Shown: positions 18,395-27,508, counted from the stretch's first letter. The stretch is 64,000 nt of DNA from Methylobacterium persicinum (GCF_022179525.1 NZ_BPQX01000037.1:1-64000), one strand, 5' to 3'. Translations and numbers: made by a program. Notes: generated by a model from the sequence alone, not told the origin.

Positions 18395-20296
18395 TTGACC
18401 ATTAATAAAGTCCTGACAAACCTGTTCGACGAGCGCCTCGCTGGTCTCGTGCATCGCTCGGTGAGCGATGAGGGCGGCATCCGGCACCGGCACGAGCGTT
18501 TCCTCATCTCCCGCCTCGCCACGGGGCTGGTGACCATGGCGGCCTTGCCGCCTTACCTGCTGTGGCGGGGCGTGCCCTCGGCGATCGAGGCCGCCGCCTT
18601 CGCGAGTCTTCTGCTGCCTGTGCTCGCCGCGGTGCTGCTCTCGCGGACGGGCTCCCTCTGGATCGCCCATGCGGTCTCATCGGCGGGCCTCACCGGTCTC
18701 GTGGTCTGCCTCGCCTTGATGACGGGCGGGCCGTCCTCCCCGGCCGCCGTCTGGCTCGCGGTCATCCCCCTCGAAGCCCTGGTGTCCGGATCGTGGCGGG
18801 CCACCGTCGCGGCCACCGTCGTCGCCGCCCTCGGTGTGGGCGCGGTCCTTCTGGGAACGCTTTGGTTCGGCACCGATCCGATGATCGCCCTGCCGGTCAA
18901 CGTCGCCCTGCCGGTCTTCGCCCTGGCCGCCCTCGGCCATGTGGCGGCCCAGGCCTTGGAGCATCTGCGCAACGAGGGCGCCTGGAAGGAGCGTCTGCGG
19001 AGCAACGAGGCCCGCGACCGCCTTCTCCTGTCGGCCATCGACGACCTCGTGACCTGGCACGACTGCAATGGGCGGGTCATCGAGGCGTCCGCCTCCGCGA
19101 TCAAGTTTGTCGGCTGCGATGCTGCGAGCCTGCGCGGCCACGGCCTCCTGAAGCGGGTCCACGTCACCGACCGGCCCGCGCTCCTCAGCGCGCTGAGCGA
19201 CGTCGCCGCTAGTGGCAAGCCGGCGACCCTGGCCGTGCGCCTGCACGTCGATCCGGCGGCCCACCGGGCGGACCGGGCCGAGCTGATCCACGCCGAGATG
19301 CGCGCCCATCGCATCGGCGATGCCGGGGCCGAGGGCGCGATGACCGTCGTCGCCGTGACCCGTGACATGACCGAGCATCACCGCCACGCCCAGGAGCTGG
19401 AAGAGGCGCGCAAGGCAGCCGAAATGGCCGACGCCGTGAAGGGGCGCTTCCTGGCCAACGTGACCCACGAGCTGCGCACGCCCCTGAACGCCATCATCGG
19501 CTTCTCAGAGGTGCTCTCCGGCGAGGGCGGCGTGGCGCTGGGCACGGAGCGGTCCCGGGAGTATTCGGGGCTCATCCACCAGTCGGGCCGCCATCTCCTC
19601 GACGTGGTGAACACGCTCCTCGACATGAGCCGCATCCAGAGCGGCAACTTCGACTATAAACCCGACGCGATGGATGTGTCGGAGCTGGTGCGGTCCTGCT
19701 GTGCCATGATGAAGCTCAAGGCGAGCGAGAGCGAGATCCAGCTCATCGCCAACCCGGTCGCCCCGATGGAGATCGTCGCCGATCCCCGTGCCTGCCGCCA
19801 GGTGCTGATCAACCTCATCTCAAACGCCCTGAAATACACGGGCGCCGGCGGTACGGTGGCGGTCAGCCTGAACCGGGAGGTGGATGGGCTGGAGATCACC
19901 GTTGCCGATACCGGCATGGGCATCGCCGTCGAGGACCTGCCGCGCCTCGGCACCCCGTTCTTCCAGGCCGGCGAAGGCGGCTACGCCCGCACCCATGAGG
20001 GGACCGGCCTCGGCCTCTCCGTGGTGCAGGGCCTCGTCGGCCTCCACGGCGGTGCGATCCGTATCGAGAGCGCCCCCGGACTGGGAACTGCCGTGACGGT
20101 GACTCTTCCTTATGCCGGACGTGAGCAGGATGCCCCCGGCGGTCCGGCGCCGATCTACACCGCGGTGCGCGGTGCAGCCCCGGCCCGGCCGAAAGTGGTG
20201 AGGTTGCCGCTCGGTCTGTTCGACCCGGAGCCCATCGTCGGCGCCGTGTCGGCATCCGATCTCGCTGCCACCGTGCCGTTCCGGCGCGCCGGCTGA
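18395..20296 (+). CDS. Membrane PAS sensor histidine kinase, DivJ-like
   Basis: A 633-residue sensor kinase. Residues about 40-190 contain several hydrophobic membrane helices; residues about 205-325 form a PAS domain. HisKA has the phospho-acceptor in FLANVTHELRTPLNAIIGFS (His near residue 357), and the HATPase domain has N box LINLISNALKYTG, G1 DTGMGI and G2 GTGLGLSVVQGLV. The layout resembles DivJ/PleC-type cell-cycle kinases that act on DivK. The conserved neighbours (peptidoglycan-binding protein, DUF1491) support that comparison. The start is a TTG; no closer ATG keeps the membrane domain. Confidence 0.85.
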   Translation: MTINKVLTNLFDERLAGLVHRSVSDEGGIRHRHERFLISRLATGLVTMAALPPYLLWRGVPSAIEAAAFASLLLPVLAAVLLSRTGSLWIAHAVSSAGLTGLVVCLALMTGGPSSPAAVWLAVIPLEALVSGSWRATVAATVVAALGVGAVLLGTLWFGTDPMIALPVNVALPVFALAALGHVAAQALEHLRNEGAWKERLRSNEARDRLLLSAIDDLVTWHDCNGRVIEASASAIKFVGCDAASLRGHGLLKRVHVTDRPALLSALSDVAASGKPATLAVRLHVDPAAHRADRAELIHAEMRAHRIGDAGAEGAMTVVAVTRDMTEHHRHAQELEEARKAAEMADAVKGRFLANVTHELRTPLNAIIGFSEVLSGEGGVALGTERSREYSGLIHQSGRHLLDVVNTLLDMSRIQSGNFDYKPDAMDVSELVRSCCAMMKLKASESEIQLIANPVAPMEIVADPRACRQVLINLISNALKYTGAGGTVAVSLNREVDGLEITVADTGMGIAVEDLPRLGTPFFQAGEGGYARTHEGTGLGLSVVQGLVGLHGGAIRIESAPGLGTAVTVTLPYAGREQDAPGGPAPIYTAVRGAAPARPKVVRLPLGLFDPEPIVGAVSASDLAATVPFRRAG

Positions 20297-20318
20297 GGGA
20301 AGGCAGGAAGGAGGACCG

Positions 20319-21023
20319 ATGGCAGGCTATCGCGAGATCACCATCGCGGGCGAGGGCCGCTCCCCGCGCCCGAAGCGGACCTCGGTCAGGGTCGCCCCCG
20401 AAAGGGGGGGCGCGGGCTGGCGCGGTGTGGCGATGCGGATCCTGAGCCACGGCTTCGCCATGGGCAAAGTCGCCTGTCGGGAGAAGCCCGGTTCGGTCTT
20501 CGGCGGCGTCGTCGCCCTCGTCGCGGCCGGTTTCATCTGCGTGAACGCCCTCGACTCGCAGAAAGGCCGCCATCCGGCGCCGATCCTCCCCAAGGTCGCC
20601 CCGAAGGTGGCTGCCAAGGCTCCGCCTCCCGCGCCTACCCCGGCGCGGCAGGAAGCCGTGAGGGAAGTGGCCAGGGAATCCGTACCCGCTCCGGCCACCA
20701 ATCCGGCGTCTCCCAAGCCAACGACGCCGGACCGGATCGCCGAACTGATCCGCGCGGAAGACACCACCGCTTCGGTGAACCCCCGGACGAAGCCCGCAGC
20801 GGCCAAGGCCGAAGCGTCGGCCCCGGCGGTGGACCCGGCCGTCTCGCGGGCGCAGCGCGCCCTGGCCAAGCTCGGCTACGGCCCGATCAAGGCCGATGGT
20901 GCCATGGGACCGGCCACCAAGGCAGCTATCGAGAAATTCGAGCGTGACCGCAAGCTTCCGGTGACCGGCGAGGCAGCGGGCAAGACCCTGCGCGCCCTGG
21001 AAACCGGCGCGGGCAAGGGCTAG
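20319..21023 (+). CDS. Peptidoglycan-binding domain protein, membrane-anchored
   Basis: A 234-residue envelope protein. It has a basic cytosolic N-terminus, one hydrophobic segment (about residues 64-82, VFGGVVALVAAGFICVNAL), a Pro/Ala/Lys-rich periplasmic linker, and a C-terminal PG_binding_1 domain (VSRAQRALAKLGYGPIKADG through DRKLPVTGEAAG). It probably contacts the cell wall. The ATG at 20319 has GGAAGGAGG upstream. It follows the kinase gene by 22 bases, so the two are likely cotranscribed. Confidence 0.88.
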   Translation: MAGYREITIAGEGRSPRPKRTSVRVAPERGGAGWRGVAMRILSHGFAMGKVACREKPGSVFGGVVALVAAGFICVNALDSQKGRHPAPILPKVAPKVAAKAPPPAPTPARQEAVREVARESVPAPATNPASPKPTTPDRIAELIRAEDTTASVNPRTKPAAAKAEASAPAVDPAVSRAQRALAKLGYGPIKADGAMGPATKAAIEKFERDRKLPVTGEAAGKTLRALETGAGKG

Positions 21024-21073
21024 GGGACGAAAGGGGAGGGGAGGCCCGCCCCCTCCGGGAAAGTCCCACCGCC

Positions 21074-21421
21074 ATGCCGCGCCTGCGCTCCGATTTCTGG
21101 GTCTCGGCGCACCTGCGCCGCCTCAATGACCTTGCCATCCCCGCCGTGCTCCGCCGCCGGGGTGCCGCGGAGGCCGGGGCGATCTTCGTGAAGGTCGATC
21201 GTCTCGACGGCACAGCCGATCTCTACGGGCCCGCGCCCCAGTCGCTGATGGCCGAGCCGGACGATCTCGGCGAGCGGCGTTTCACACCCGTCCAGCAGGG
21301 GGCCTCGCCCCCGGATGTGGAGGAGCGTCTCAGCCGGGAGATCCGCTACGACTCCGACCTCTGGATCATCGAGATTGATGATCGCGAGGGCCGGCACTTC
21401 CTCGATCTGGCGGAGGGGTGA
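21074..21421 (+). CDS. DUF1491-family protein
   Basis: A 115-residue protein with all hallmarks of DUF1491: PRLRSDFWVSAHLRRLN at the N-terminus, GAAEAGAIFVKVDRLDG, and the C-terminal DLWIIEIDDREGRHFLD. Its function is unknown. It commonly sits beside the DivJ-like kinase and peptidoglycan-binding gene in Hyphomicrobiales, which is the arrangement here, 50 bases downstream. Confidence 0.9.
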   Translation: MPRLRSDFWVSAHLRRLNDLAIPAVLRRRGAAEAGAIFVKVDRLDGTADLYGPAPQSLMAEPDDLGERRFTPVQQGASPPDVEERLSREIRYDSDLWIIEIDDREGRHFLDLAEG

Positions 21422-21506
21422 TCACGCCGTTTCCGCCGCCCATCCACATTTCGTGGGGGCCGGACGACGAAGTGGACCGGTCCGACTAGCCAATCTGGGA
21501 AGCTCC

Positions 21507-21532
21507 CCCTCTCCCCACCTGCGGGGAGAGGG
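21507..21532. repeat. Short GC palindrome
   Basis: A 10-base inverted repeat (CCCTCTCCCC and its complement, 6-base loop) of a kind often seen between genes in Hyphomicrobiales. It may help end transcription of the DUF1491 unit, but has no T run. Confidence 0.5.
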
Positions 21533-21648
21533 CCGCGACGACCCCGTCGTCGGCGCGGCAAGGCGGCAGCCGGGGGTGAGTGGGCGTGCGGGATGAGTCT
21601 GCTCCGGGCAGCTCCCTCACTGCCGCAACTCCTCATTCCCATCGCCGT

Positions 21649-21759
21649 CCTCATCCTGAGGTACCGTCGCGAAGCGTCGGTCTCGAATGAGGTGTCCATG
21701 TCCCTCGCGATCCCTGGAGGGCTCCTTCGAGGCCGCTGACGCGGCACCTCAGGATGAGG
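21649..21759. repeat. REP-like inverted repeat, family 2, copy A
   Basis: About 111 bases. The outer ends are CCTCATCCTGAGGT and its complement; inside are degenerate inverted arms including TCCCTGGAGGGCTCCTTCGA. It lies between the convergent ends of DUF1491 and the outer-membrane protein gene. With the palindrome at 21507 it is the only structure in the 400-base gap 21422-21823. Confidence 0.85.
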
Positions 21760-21823
21760 GAGAGGGTGGGAGGGAGGAACCGAGGCATCCCCTTGCCCCG
21801 AAGCAGTGCCGTGGGGCTTAGCC

Positions 21824-22444
21824 CTAGCGGATCCGGTTGCCCACCACGCCCGCCTCGACCGCGACGGACAGGCGGTCGGTCAGCGCCCATTCGACCCCGA
21901 CGCGGGCGTCGGGGCGGATGGCGAGGTCGTCCCGGGAGAAGGCCGGCGAGACGGGTGTCGGTCCGGCCCGCAGGGTCTCGTGGACCGCCAGGGCGCCCAC
22001 CTTGCCGTAGAGCAGCACACTCGGCGTGAGCAGGGTCCCCACCTGTGCGTGGACGATCCCGGCGAAATCGCGGGAATAGGCCAAGCGGCCGAACCCCGGC
22101 ATCGTGGTGCCGCCGGCCGGGATCAGATAATCCAGGCCGCCTGAGATGCCGTAGACGAGGCGACCATCCTGCCAGAGCCGGCCACCCTCGAAGCCGATCG
22201 TCGGCCCCGAATAGCTGCCGAAGCGCTTGGACGAGACGGCCTCGTACCCCGTGGACAGGCTCGCATAGGACCCTTCCCACCGACCGGGCCCGTCACCGGC
22301 GGCCCCCGGCCACGCGAAGGACGGCAGGGAGGCGAACCCCACCGAGAACGGCACCCCCTGTGCCGCGGCGGGGACCGATCCGAGAACGAGGGCGCCGAGC
22401 CCCAGGGAGGCGACGAGCGGGCGGAGAAAGGCCGGTCCGGTCAT
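21824..22444 (-). CDS. Outer-membrane beta-barrel protein
   Basis: A 206-residue exported protein with signal peptide (LRPLVASLGLGALVLGSVPA, cleavage near AAAQ). The rest alternates hydrophobic and polar residues in short strands (RWEGSYASLSTGYEAVSSK, GPTIGFEGGRLW, LVYGISGGLDYL, LLYGKVGALAV), typical of the 8-stranded porin-like family. The last strand RLSVAVEAGVVGNRIR does not end in an aromatic residue, unlike most barrels. The role is probably structural or porin-like. Confidence 0.78.
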   Translation of the reverse strand: MTGPAFLRPLVASLGLGALVLGSVPAAAQGVPFSVGFASLPSFAWPGAAGDGPGRWEGSYASLSTGYEAVSSKRFGSYSGPTIGFEGGRLWQDGRLVYGISGGLDYLIPAGGTTMPGFGRLAYSRDFAGIVHAQVGTLLTPSVLLYGKVGALAVHETLRAGPTPVSPAFSRDDLAIRPDARVGVEWALTDRLSVAVEAGVVGNRIR

Positions 22445-22506
22445 GGGCGCTTCATAGCCGATCCCCGCGCGCCGCAACAGAAGGCCAAGCTTGGGCCGGT
22501 CGCCAT

Positions 22507-23490
22507 TTACCCCCACAGGTCCGCCCCGGGCGGAAGGATCGTGCTGCCCTCGTAGCGCAGGGGTGGCTCGCGATCCCGGGCGAGGAGCAGGGGGCCGTCG
22601 AGATCGATGAACTCCGCGTGGTGCGTCAGGAGCGTCGCCGGCGCCATGCCGAGGGAGGTGCCGAGCATACAGCCAACCATCACGGTCAGGCCCCGGTCCC
22701 GTGCCGCCTGGGCGAGCAGGGTCGCCTCGGTCAGCCCGCCCGTCTTATCGAGCTTGATGTTCACCGCGTCGTAGCGGCCCGCGAGGGCGTCGAGACCGGC
22801 GCGGTCGTGCAGGCTTTCGTCGGCGCAGACCGGAACCGGATGGGCGATTCCGGCGAGGAGCGCATCCTCACCCGCCGGCAAGGGCTGCTCGATCAACTCG
22901 ACGCCGGCCTCCAGGCAGGCGGCGAGGTTCATTTCGACATCGGCCGGTCGCCAAGCTTCGTTGGCATCCACGATCAGCCGGGACCGGGGCGCCCCCGCCC
23001 GGACGGCCGTGATCCGTGCAGGGTCGCCCTCGCCGCCGAGCTTGACCTTGAGCAGGGGCCGGGCGGCCGCCGCGCGGGCGGCCGCGCCCATACTCTCCGG
23101 CGTGCCGAGGCTCAGGGTGTAGGCGGTCGTGGCCGGGGCTGGCGCGGGAAGGCCGAGGATCTCCCAGGCCCGGCGACCGGTGGACTTGGCTTCAAGGTCG
23201 AGGAGGGCGCAGTCCAGGGCGTTGCGGGCGGCCCCGGCCGGCATCCGCTCCATCAGTTCGGCCCGCCCGATCCCCGCTGCGATCGCATCGCCCTGGGCCT
23301 CGATCAAGGCCTGGACGCTCTCGACGCTCTCGCCGTAACGGGGGTAGGGCACGCATTCACCCCAGCCCGCATGAGGGCCATCCGAGATCCGCGCGACCAC
23401 CACCGCAATCTCCGTGCGGCTGCCGCGGGAGATGGTGAAGGCCCCTGCGATCGGGAAACGCTCGACGGTGAGGCTGAGGGAGCGGGCCAT
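22507..23490 (-). CDS. dgcA: DgcA-type enolase-superfamily racemase/epimerase
   Basis: Enolase-superfamily enzyme of the dipeptide epimerase/N-acetyl-D-glutamate racemase group. The 327-residue protein has the N-terminal capping domain, then the barrel with LLKVKLGG (KxK catalytic motif), IVDANEAW and EQPLP metal-ligand strands, ADESLHD, and VNIKLDKTGGL with the second catalytic lysine. Its ATG starts immediately after the stop codon of dgcN (TGAATG). In the dgcN-dgcA pathway DgcN acetylates D-glutamate and DgcA racemises the product; L-Ala-D/L-Glu epimerase is the alternative name. Confidence 0.85.
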   Translation of the reverse strand: MARSLSLTVERFPIAGAFTISRGSRTEIAVVVARISDGPHAGWGECVPYPRYGESVESVQALIEAQGDAIAAGIGRAELMERMPAGAARNALDCALLDLEAKSTGRRAWEILGLPAPAPATTAYTLSLGTPESMGAAARAAAARPLLKVKLGGEGDPARITAVRAGAPRSRLIVDANEAWRPADVEMNLAACLEAGVELIEQPLPAGEDALLAGIAHPVPVCADESLHDRAGLDALAGRYDAVNIKLDKTGGLTEATLLAQAARDRGLTVMVGCMLGTSLGMAPATLLTHHAEFIDLDGPLLLARDREPPLRYEGSTILPPGADLWG

Positions 23491-24504
23491 TCACGCCTCC
23501 GCGAAGTCGGCGACGATCCGGTCCACGAGGGTCTCGACCCCGAACCGCACCGGGTCGGTCGCCGGGAGGCCGTGTTCGGCGGACAGGGCCTCGAGCAAGG
23601 CACGGGCCTCCCCCTCGGCCAGCGCCTGGGTGTTCACGGCGATGCCCACGGGGCGGATGTCCGGGTTGGTGAGGGCGCCGAGCTGAGCCGTGAGGTCGAT
23701 AACCTGACGGATCGTCGGCAGCGGGTGCGCGACACCGCGCATGGTGGTCCGTGTCGGCTCGTGGCAGACGACGAAGGCATCGGGCTGGGCCCCATGAAGG
23801 AGCCCAAGGCTTACCCCTGCGAAGGACGGGTGGAAGAGCGAGCCCTGTCCTTCGATCAGATCCCAATGGTGGGGGGCGGCGGCGGGGGAGATCGTCTCGA
23901 CGGCGCCGGAGATGAAGTCGGCCACCACCGCGTCGATGGCCACGCCCCGGCCCGAGATGAACACGCCGGTCTGCCCGGTGGCCCGGAAGTCGGCGTCGAG
24001 TCCCCGATCGCGCATGCCCTTTTCCAGGGCGAGCGTCGTGTACTTCTTGCCCACCGAGCAGTCGGTCCCGACCGTGAGGAGGCGCCGGCCCGGCCGGCGG
24101 GTGCCCTTGCCGGTGGGGAAGGTCTCGCTGCTGTGGCGGACGTCGTGGAGCTTGCTGCCCCGCTTCGCGGCGGCTTCGGCGATGGCCGGCACGGCCCCGA
24201 GGCGCACGTGCAGGCCGCTCGCCACATCGAACCCCGCCTCGATCGCCGCGACGATCTCCTTCACCCAGTGATCCGGCAGGACGCCGCCCGCGTTCACCAC
24301 GCCGACTACGAGGGTCCGGCAGCCCTTGGCCAGGGCCTCCGGGAGGGTGAGGTCCGGGATGCCGAGATCGGCCTTGCAGCCGGGCAGGCGCATCTGCCCG
24401 ATGCACCATTCCGGCCGCCAGTCCTTGATGCCGTAGGCGGTCTTGGCGGCCAGGGCGTCCGGTACGTCGCCCAGGAACATCAGGTAGGGGGTGGCGATCT
24501 GCAT
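23491..24504 (-). CDS. dgcN: DgcN family protein (D-glutamate N-acetyltransferase-like, DUF1611)
   Basis: A 337-residue protein of the DUF1611/DgcN family, with an N-terminal Rossmann-like part (YLMFLGDVPDALAAKTAYGI) and a P-loop-like VGTDCSVGKKYTTLALEKGM at the centre. GQTGVFISGRGVAIDAVVAD and WDLIEGQGSLFHPSFAG are also family hallmarks. In marine bacteria DgcN is reported to act with DgcA in D-glutamate catabolism. The ATG at 24504 is the family start. It is followed directly by dgcA and is divergent from a Crp/Fnr-type regulator. Confidence 0.85.
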   Translation of the reverse strand: MQIATPYLMFLGDVPDALAAKTAYGIKDWRPEWCIGQMRLPGCKADLGIPDLTLPEALAKGCRTLVVGVVNAGGVLPDHWVKEIVAAIEAGFDVASGLHVRLGAVPAIAEAAAKRGSKLHDVRHSSETFPTGKGTRRPGRRLLTVGTDCSVGKKYTTLALEKGMRDRGLDADFRATGQTGVFISGRGVAIDAVVADFISGAVETISPAAAPHHWDLIEGQGSLFHPSFAGVSLGLLHGAQPDAFVVCHEPTRTTMRGVAHPLPTIRQVIDLTAQLGALTNPDIRPVGIAVNTQALAEGEARALLEALSAEHGLPATDPVRFGVETLVDRIVADFAEA

Positions 24505-24642
24505 CGGACGGCCCTTTCGCTTCGGTCCGTCTATGGGCGATCCGGCGGCGGTCCCGCAAGAAGCGCGCGCGAACCTCCCACAGGACGGGGCAGGGGCGGC
24601 GGCGGGCCCGCCAAGCAAAAAGCGGGGTAAGGCCGCCGGCTC

Positions 24643-24669
24643 ACCACCAAACCTAACTTGTGTGGTGGT
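24643..24669. promoter_or_regulatory. Candidate operator in the dgcN/Crp divergent region
   Basis: A 7-base perfect inverted repeat ACCACCA-N13-TGGTGGT lies in the 223-base space between dgcN and the regulator gene. A second short palindrome CTTGG-GT-CCAAG is at 24675-24686. Both are placed where a regulator of the divergent pair would bind. Assignment is by position and symmetry only. Confidence 0.35.
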
Positions 24670-24727
24670 CGCTACTTGGGTCCAAGCTAGGCGGGAGGGT
24701 GCCACTCCACGTTGTTCGCAGATCCGA

Positions 24728-25477
24728 ATGGATACCCCTCTCGCGCGAAAGTTGAGGAATTTCGTTCCTCTGACCTCTGTGGACCTTTACCTGCTTTCGG
24801 AAATCCTCGAGCCGGCCAGGATCGTCGAAGCCCGTGCTGACATTGTCGAGGAGGGCGAGGATCCGCGGGCGGTCAATGTCGTCGTCAGCGGCTGGGCCTG
24901 TCGCTACCGCCAGTTCGAGGATGGGCAGCGCCAGATCATTTCGATTCTCCTGCCAGGGGATTGCTGCGATCCGCATATCTTCCGGCTCGACCGCCGGGAT
25001 CATGCGATCGGAGCCCTGACGCAGGTCTCGGTGGCCCGGATCGCCGGCCACGCGATAGCCGACGTCATGAACCGTAGTGCGGCCCTCGACCTCGCCTTCC
25101 ACCGCGAAGCCCTCGCGGCGGCCGCCATCCAGCGGGAATGGACGGTGAGCCTCGGCCGGCGCTCGGGCGTCGAACGCCTCGCCCACCTGTGCTGCGAATT
25201 GCATGCCCGGCTCACCGCCGTCGGCCTCGCGGAGGGGATGACGTGCCCGATGCCGCTCACGCAGCCCGACCTTGCCGACGCCCTGGGCCAGACCACGGTC
25301 CACATCAACCGGACCTTGCAGGACCTCCGGGCGGCCCGCCTGCTTGCCCTCAAGAGCCGGCGGCTGACGATCCTGCATCCCGAGCGGCTGCGCCGGCTCG
25401 CCAAATTCGACCCGGCCTATCTGCACCTGCGGGCGGCGGATGATGCCGTCCGCAGAATCGAGACGATCAGGCCCTGA
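24728..25477 (+). CDS. Crp/Fnr-family transcriptional regulator
   Basis: A 249-residue regulator with an N-terminal cyclic-nucleotide-binding-like domain (about residues 20-135; VVVSGWACRYRQFEDGQRQI and ISILLPGDCCDPHIF) and a C-terminal winged helix (about 165-230; LTQPDLADALGQTTVHINRT with recognition helix). It lacks the Fnr N-terminal cysteine cluster, so direct oxygen sensing is unlikely; the signal is unknown. The ATG at 24728 is the natural start. It is divergent from dgcN, but this architecture is common in the genus and a regulatory link is only inferred. Confidence 0.9.
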   Translation: MDTPLARKLRNFVPLTSVDLYLLSEILEPARIVEARADIVEEGEDPRAVNVVVSGWACRYRQFEDGQRQIISILLPGDCCDPHIFRLDRRDHAIGALTQVSVARIAGHAIADVMNRSAALDLAFHREALAAAAIQREWTVSLGRRSGVERLAHLCCELHARLTAVGLAEGMTCPMPLTQPDLADALGQTTVHINRTLQDLRAARLLALKSRRLTILHPERLRRLAKFDPAYLHLRAADDAVRRIETIRP

Positions 25478-25486
25478 GCTGCGGGC

Positions 25487-26359
25487 TCAGAAGACCGGCA
25501 TCGCGCCGGCCACCGTCACCAGGGCACCGGACGTGTAGCTGCTCTCCTCGCTCGCCAGCATCACGTAGGCCGAGGCCAACTCGGCGGGCTGTCCAGGCCG
25601 GCCGAAGGGCACTTGGCTGCCGAAAGACTTCACCGCATCCTCGCTCATCCCCGCGGGAATGAAGGGCGTCCAGATCGGGCCTGGCAGGACGCCGTTCACC
25701 CGGATGCCCTTCTCGGCGAGCATCTGCGACAGGCTCAGCACCATGTTGCTGAGCGCTCCCTTGGTGGCGCTGTAAGCCATCAGGGTCGGCATCGGATGCT
25801 TGGAGTTCACCGAGGACGTGAAGATCACCGAGGCACCGGGCTTCAGGTGGGCGAGCGCCGCCTTCGTGACGTAGAACGAGCCGAACACATTGGTGCGGAA
25901 GTGGGTCTCGAAGACTTCGTCCTCGATCTCCTCCAGGCTCTTGGCCGGCTGCTGGAACGCACCGTTGTTCACGACGATGTCGAGGCGGCCGAAGGTCTCC
26001 GCCGTGCGCGAGACGGCCTCCCGGGCGAAGGATGACTGCTTCAGATCGCCGGGGAGCAGCAGCGCCTTCCGGCCCGCCTTCTCGATCCACTGGCCGACGG
26101 CCTCCGCATCGGCCTGTTCCTCGGGCAGATAGACGATGGCCACGTCGGCGCCCTCCCGGGCATAGGCGATCGCGACCGCCCGGCCGATGCCGGAATCGCC
26201 GCCCGTGATCAGCGCCGCCTGGCCGGCGAGCTTGCCGGAGCCCCTGTAGCTCTCTTCGCCATGGTCCGGCTCGGGGGACATTTTTCCGGTCTTGCCGGGG
26301 AAGCCCTGCGGCTGGCCCTCGAAGGGCGGACGGGGATATTTGTGGAGCGGATCGGTCAT
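25487..26359 (-). CDS. SDR-family oxidoreductase with N-terminal extension
   Basis: NAD(P)-dependent short-chain dehydrogenase of the YghA/stress-protein-39 type. The 290-residue protein has about 45 extra N-terminal residues (PRPPFEGQPQGFPGKTGKM), then the Rossmann motif ITGGDSGIGRAVA, NNGAF, catalytic Ser in TSSVNS and YSATKGA (Tyr/Lys), and the substrate loop LPGPIWTPF. The ATG at 26359 was preferred to a TTG four codons upstream. The stop is 9 bases from the convergent Crp/Fnr gene. The substrate is unknown. Confidence 0.9.
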   Translation of the reverse strand: MTDPLHKYPRPPFEGQPQGFPGKTGKMSPEPDHGEESYRGSGKLAGQAALITGGDSGIGRAVAIAYAREGADVAIVYLPEEQADAEAVGQWIEKAGRKALLLPGDLKQSSFAREAVSRTAETFGRLDIVVNNGAFQQPAKSLEEIEDEVFETHFRTNVFGSFYVTKAALAHLKPGASVIFTSSVNSKHPMPTLMAYSATKGALSNMVLSLSQMLAEKGIRVNGVLPGPIWTPFIPAGMSEDAVKSFGSQVPFGRPGQPAELASAYVMLASEESSYTSGALVTVAGAMPVF

Positions 26360-26472
26360 CGGCTGTTCCAAGGTGGAAAGGGATGCCCGCTCAACCGGTC
26401 CCCGGTGGCGACGTTCCCGGCACCGGCCGGTCCCGTGGCGATGGGACGCGAAGGCGAAGAGGGCGGGAACCG

Positions 26473-27399
26473 ATGGTCGCCGAACTGACGGGACGCCGCG
26501 CCGCGTGCTTCGGCGAGTGCATGCTCGAACTCCGGACCCGGCCCGACGGGCTGCTCTCGCGCTCCTACGGCGGCGATACCCTGAACACGGCGGTCTACCT
26601 CGCCCGGCTCGGCGCCCCGGTGGACTACGTGACGGCCCTCGGGGACGACGACCTCAGCGCCGGGATGATCCGCGCCTGGGAGGGCGAGGGCGTCGGCACC
26701 GGCCATGTCCGCCGCCTGCCGGGATGCTTGCCGGGGCTCTATGTCATCGAGACCGATCCCGACGGCGAGCGGCGCTTCCTCTACTGGCGGGACTGCGCCC
26801 CTGTGCGCCGTCTGTTCGACCCGGACCATGCCGACGCCACCGCCGCGGCGCTCGCTGGGGCGGGGCTCGTCTACCTGTCGGGGATCAGCCTGTCCCTGTT
26901 CACCGGGCCGGCGCGGAACCGGCTGTTCGCGGCCCTCGAACGGGCCCGCGCCCAGGGCGCGCGCATCGCCTTCGACACCAACTTCCGCCCCCGCGGGTGG
27001 CCCGACCTCGCCGAGGCCCGGGCCGCGTACGACAGGATGGCCGGCCTGAGCGACGTGGTGTTCGCCGGCTGCGAGGATGTCGCCGCCCTGACCGGCCGGG
27101 GCGATCCGAAGGACGTGCTCTCCTGGCTCGACGGGGCGGGCGTCGGGGAGGCGGTGGTGAAGCTCGCCCGGCCGGGCTGCCTCGTCCGCGCCGCCGGTGC
27201 ACCCGTCGCGGTGCCGGTTCCCCAGCGGGTCGCCCCGGTCGATACCACCGCGGCGGGGGACAGCTTCGCCGCGGGCTACCTCGCCGCTCGCCTCGCCGGG
27301 CGGGACCCGATCGTAGCGGCCGGCGAGGGCCATCGCCTCGCCGGGACGGTGATCGCCCATCCGGGGGCGATCATCCCACGGGAGGCGACGCCGGTTTAG
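26473..27399 (+). CDS. PfkB-family sugar kinase, 2-keto-3-deoxygluconate kinase-like
   Basis: Ribokinase-fold sugar kinase of 308 residues. It has the N-terminal GG motif (RSYGGDTLNTAVYLARLG), DTNFRPRGW as in KDG kinases, and the C-terminal PfkB signature VDTTAAGDSFAAGYLAA with the catalytic Asp. The ribokinase/KdgK branch phosphorylates 2-keto-3-deoxygluconate in Entner-Doudoroff-like pathways. The start at 26473 follows a GGGCGGGAACCG leader. No other sugar-acid genes are beside it, so KDG specificity is tentative. Confidence 0.82.
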   Translation: MVAELTGRRAACFGECMLELRTRPDGLLSRSYGGDTLNTAVYLARLGAPVDYVTALGDDDLSAGMIRAWEGEGVGTGHVRRLPGCLPGLYVIETDPDGERRFLYWRDCAPVRRLFDPDHADATAAALAGAGLVYLSGISLSLFTGPARNRLFAALERARAQGARIAFDTNFRPRGWPDLAEARAAYDRMAGLSDVVFAGCEDVAALTGRGDPKDVLSWLDGAGVGEAVVKLARPGCLVRAAGAPVAVPVPQRVAPVDTTAAGDSFAAGYLAARLAGRDPIVAAGEGHRLAGTVIAHPGAIIPREATPV

Positions 27400-27415
27400 G
27401 CCCCGATACCCGCGC

Positions 27416-27508
27416 CGTCATTGCGAGGGCAGCGAAGCAATCCAGGGCAAGCGCCACGTCAGAAGATGTCCCGCATCCCTGGATTGCTTCGCTGCGCTCG
27501 CAATGACG
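27416..27508. repeat. REP-like inverted repeat, family 1, copy 3
   Basis: A full-length copy: CGTCATTGCGAGGGCAGCGA on the left, GCGCTCGCAATGACG on the right, with AGCAATCCAGGG/CCCTGGATTGCT inner arms and a variable centre of about 30 bases. It lies between convergent genes for the sugar kinase and MepA. Confidence 0.9.

Noticed and set aside
22045-24630. Plus-strand ORF of 861 codons antisense to dgcA and dgcN
   Set aside because: Low-complexity Arg/Gly/His-rich translation and no domain; the opposite strand carries two well-supported enzymes.
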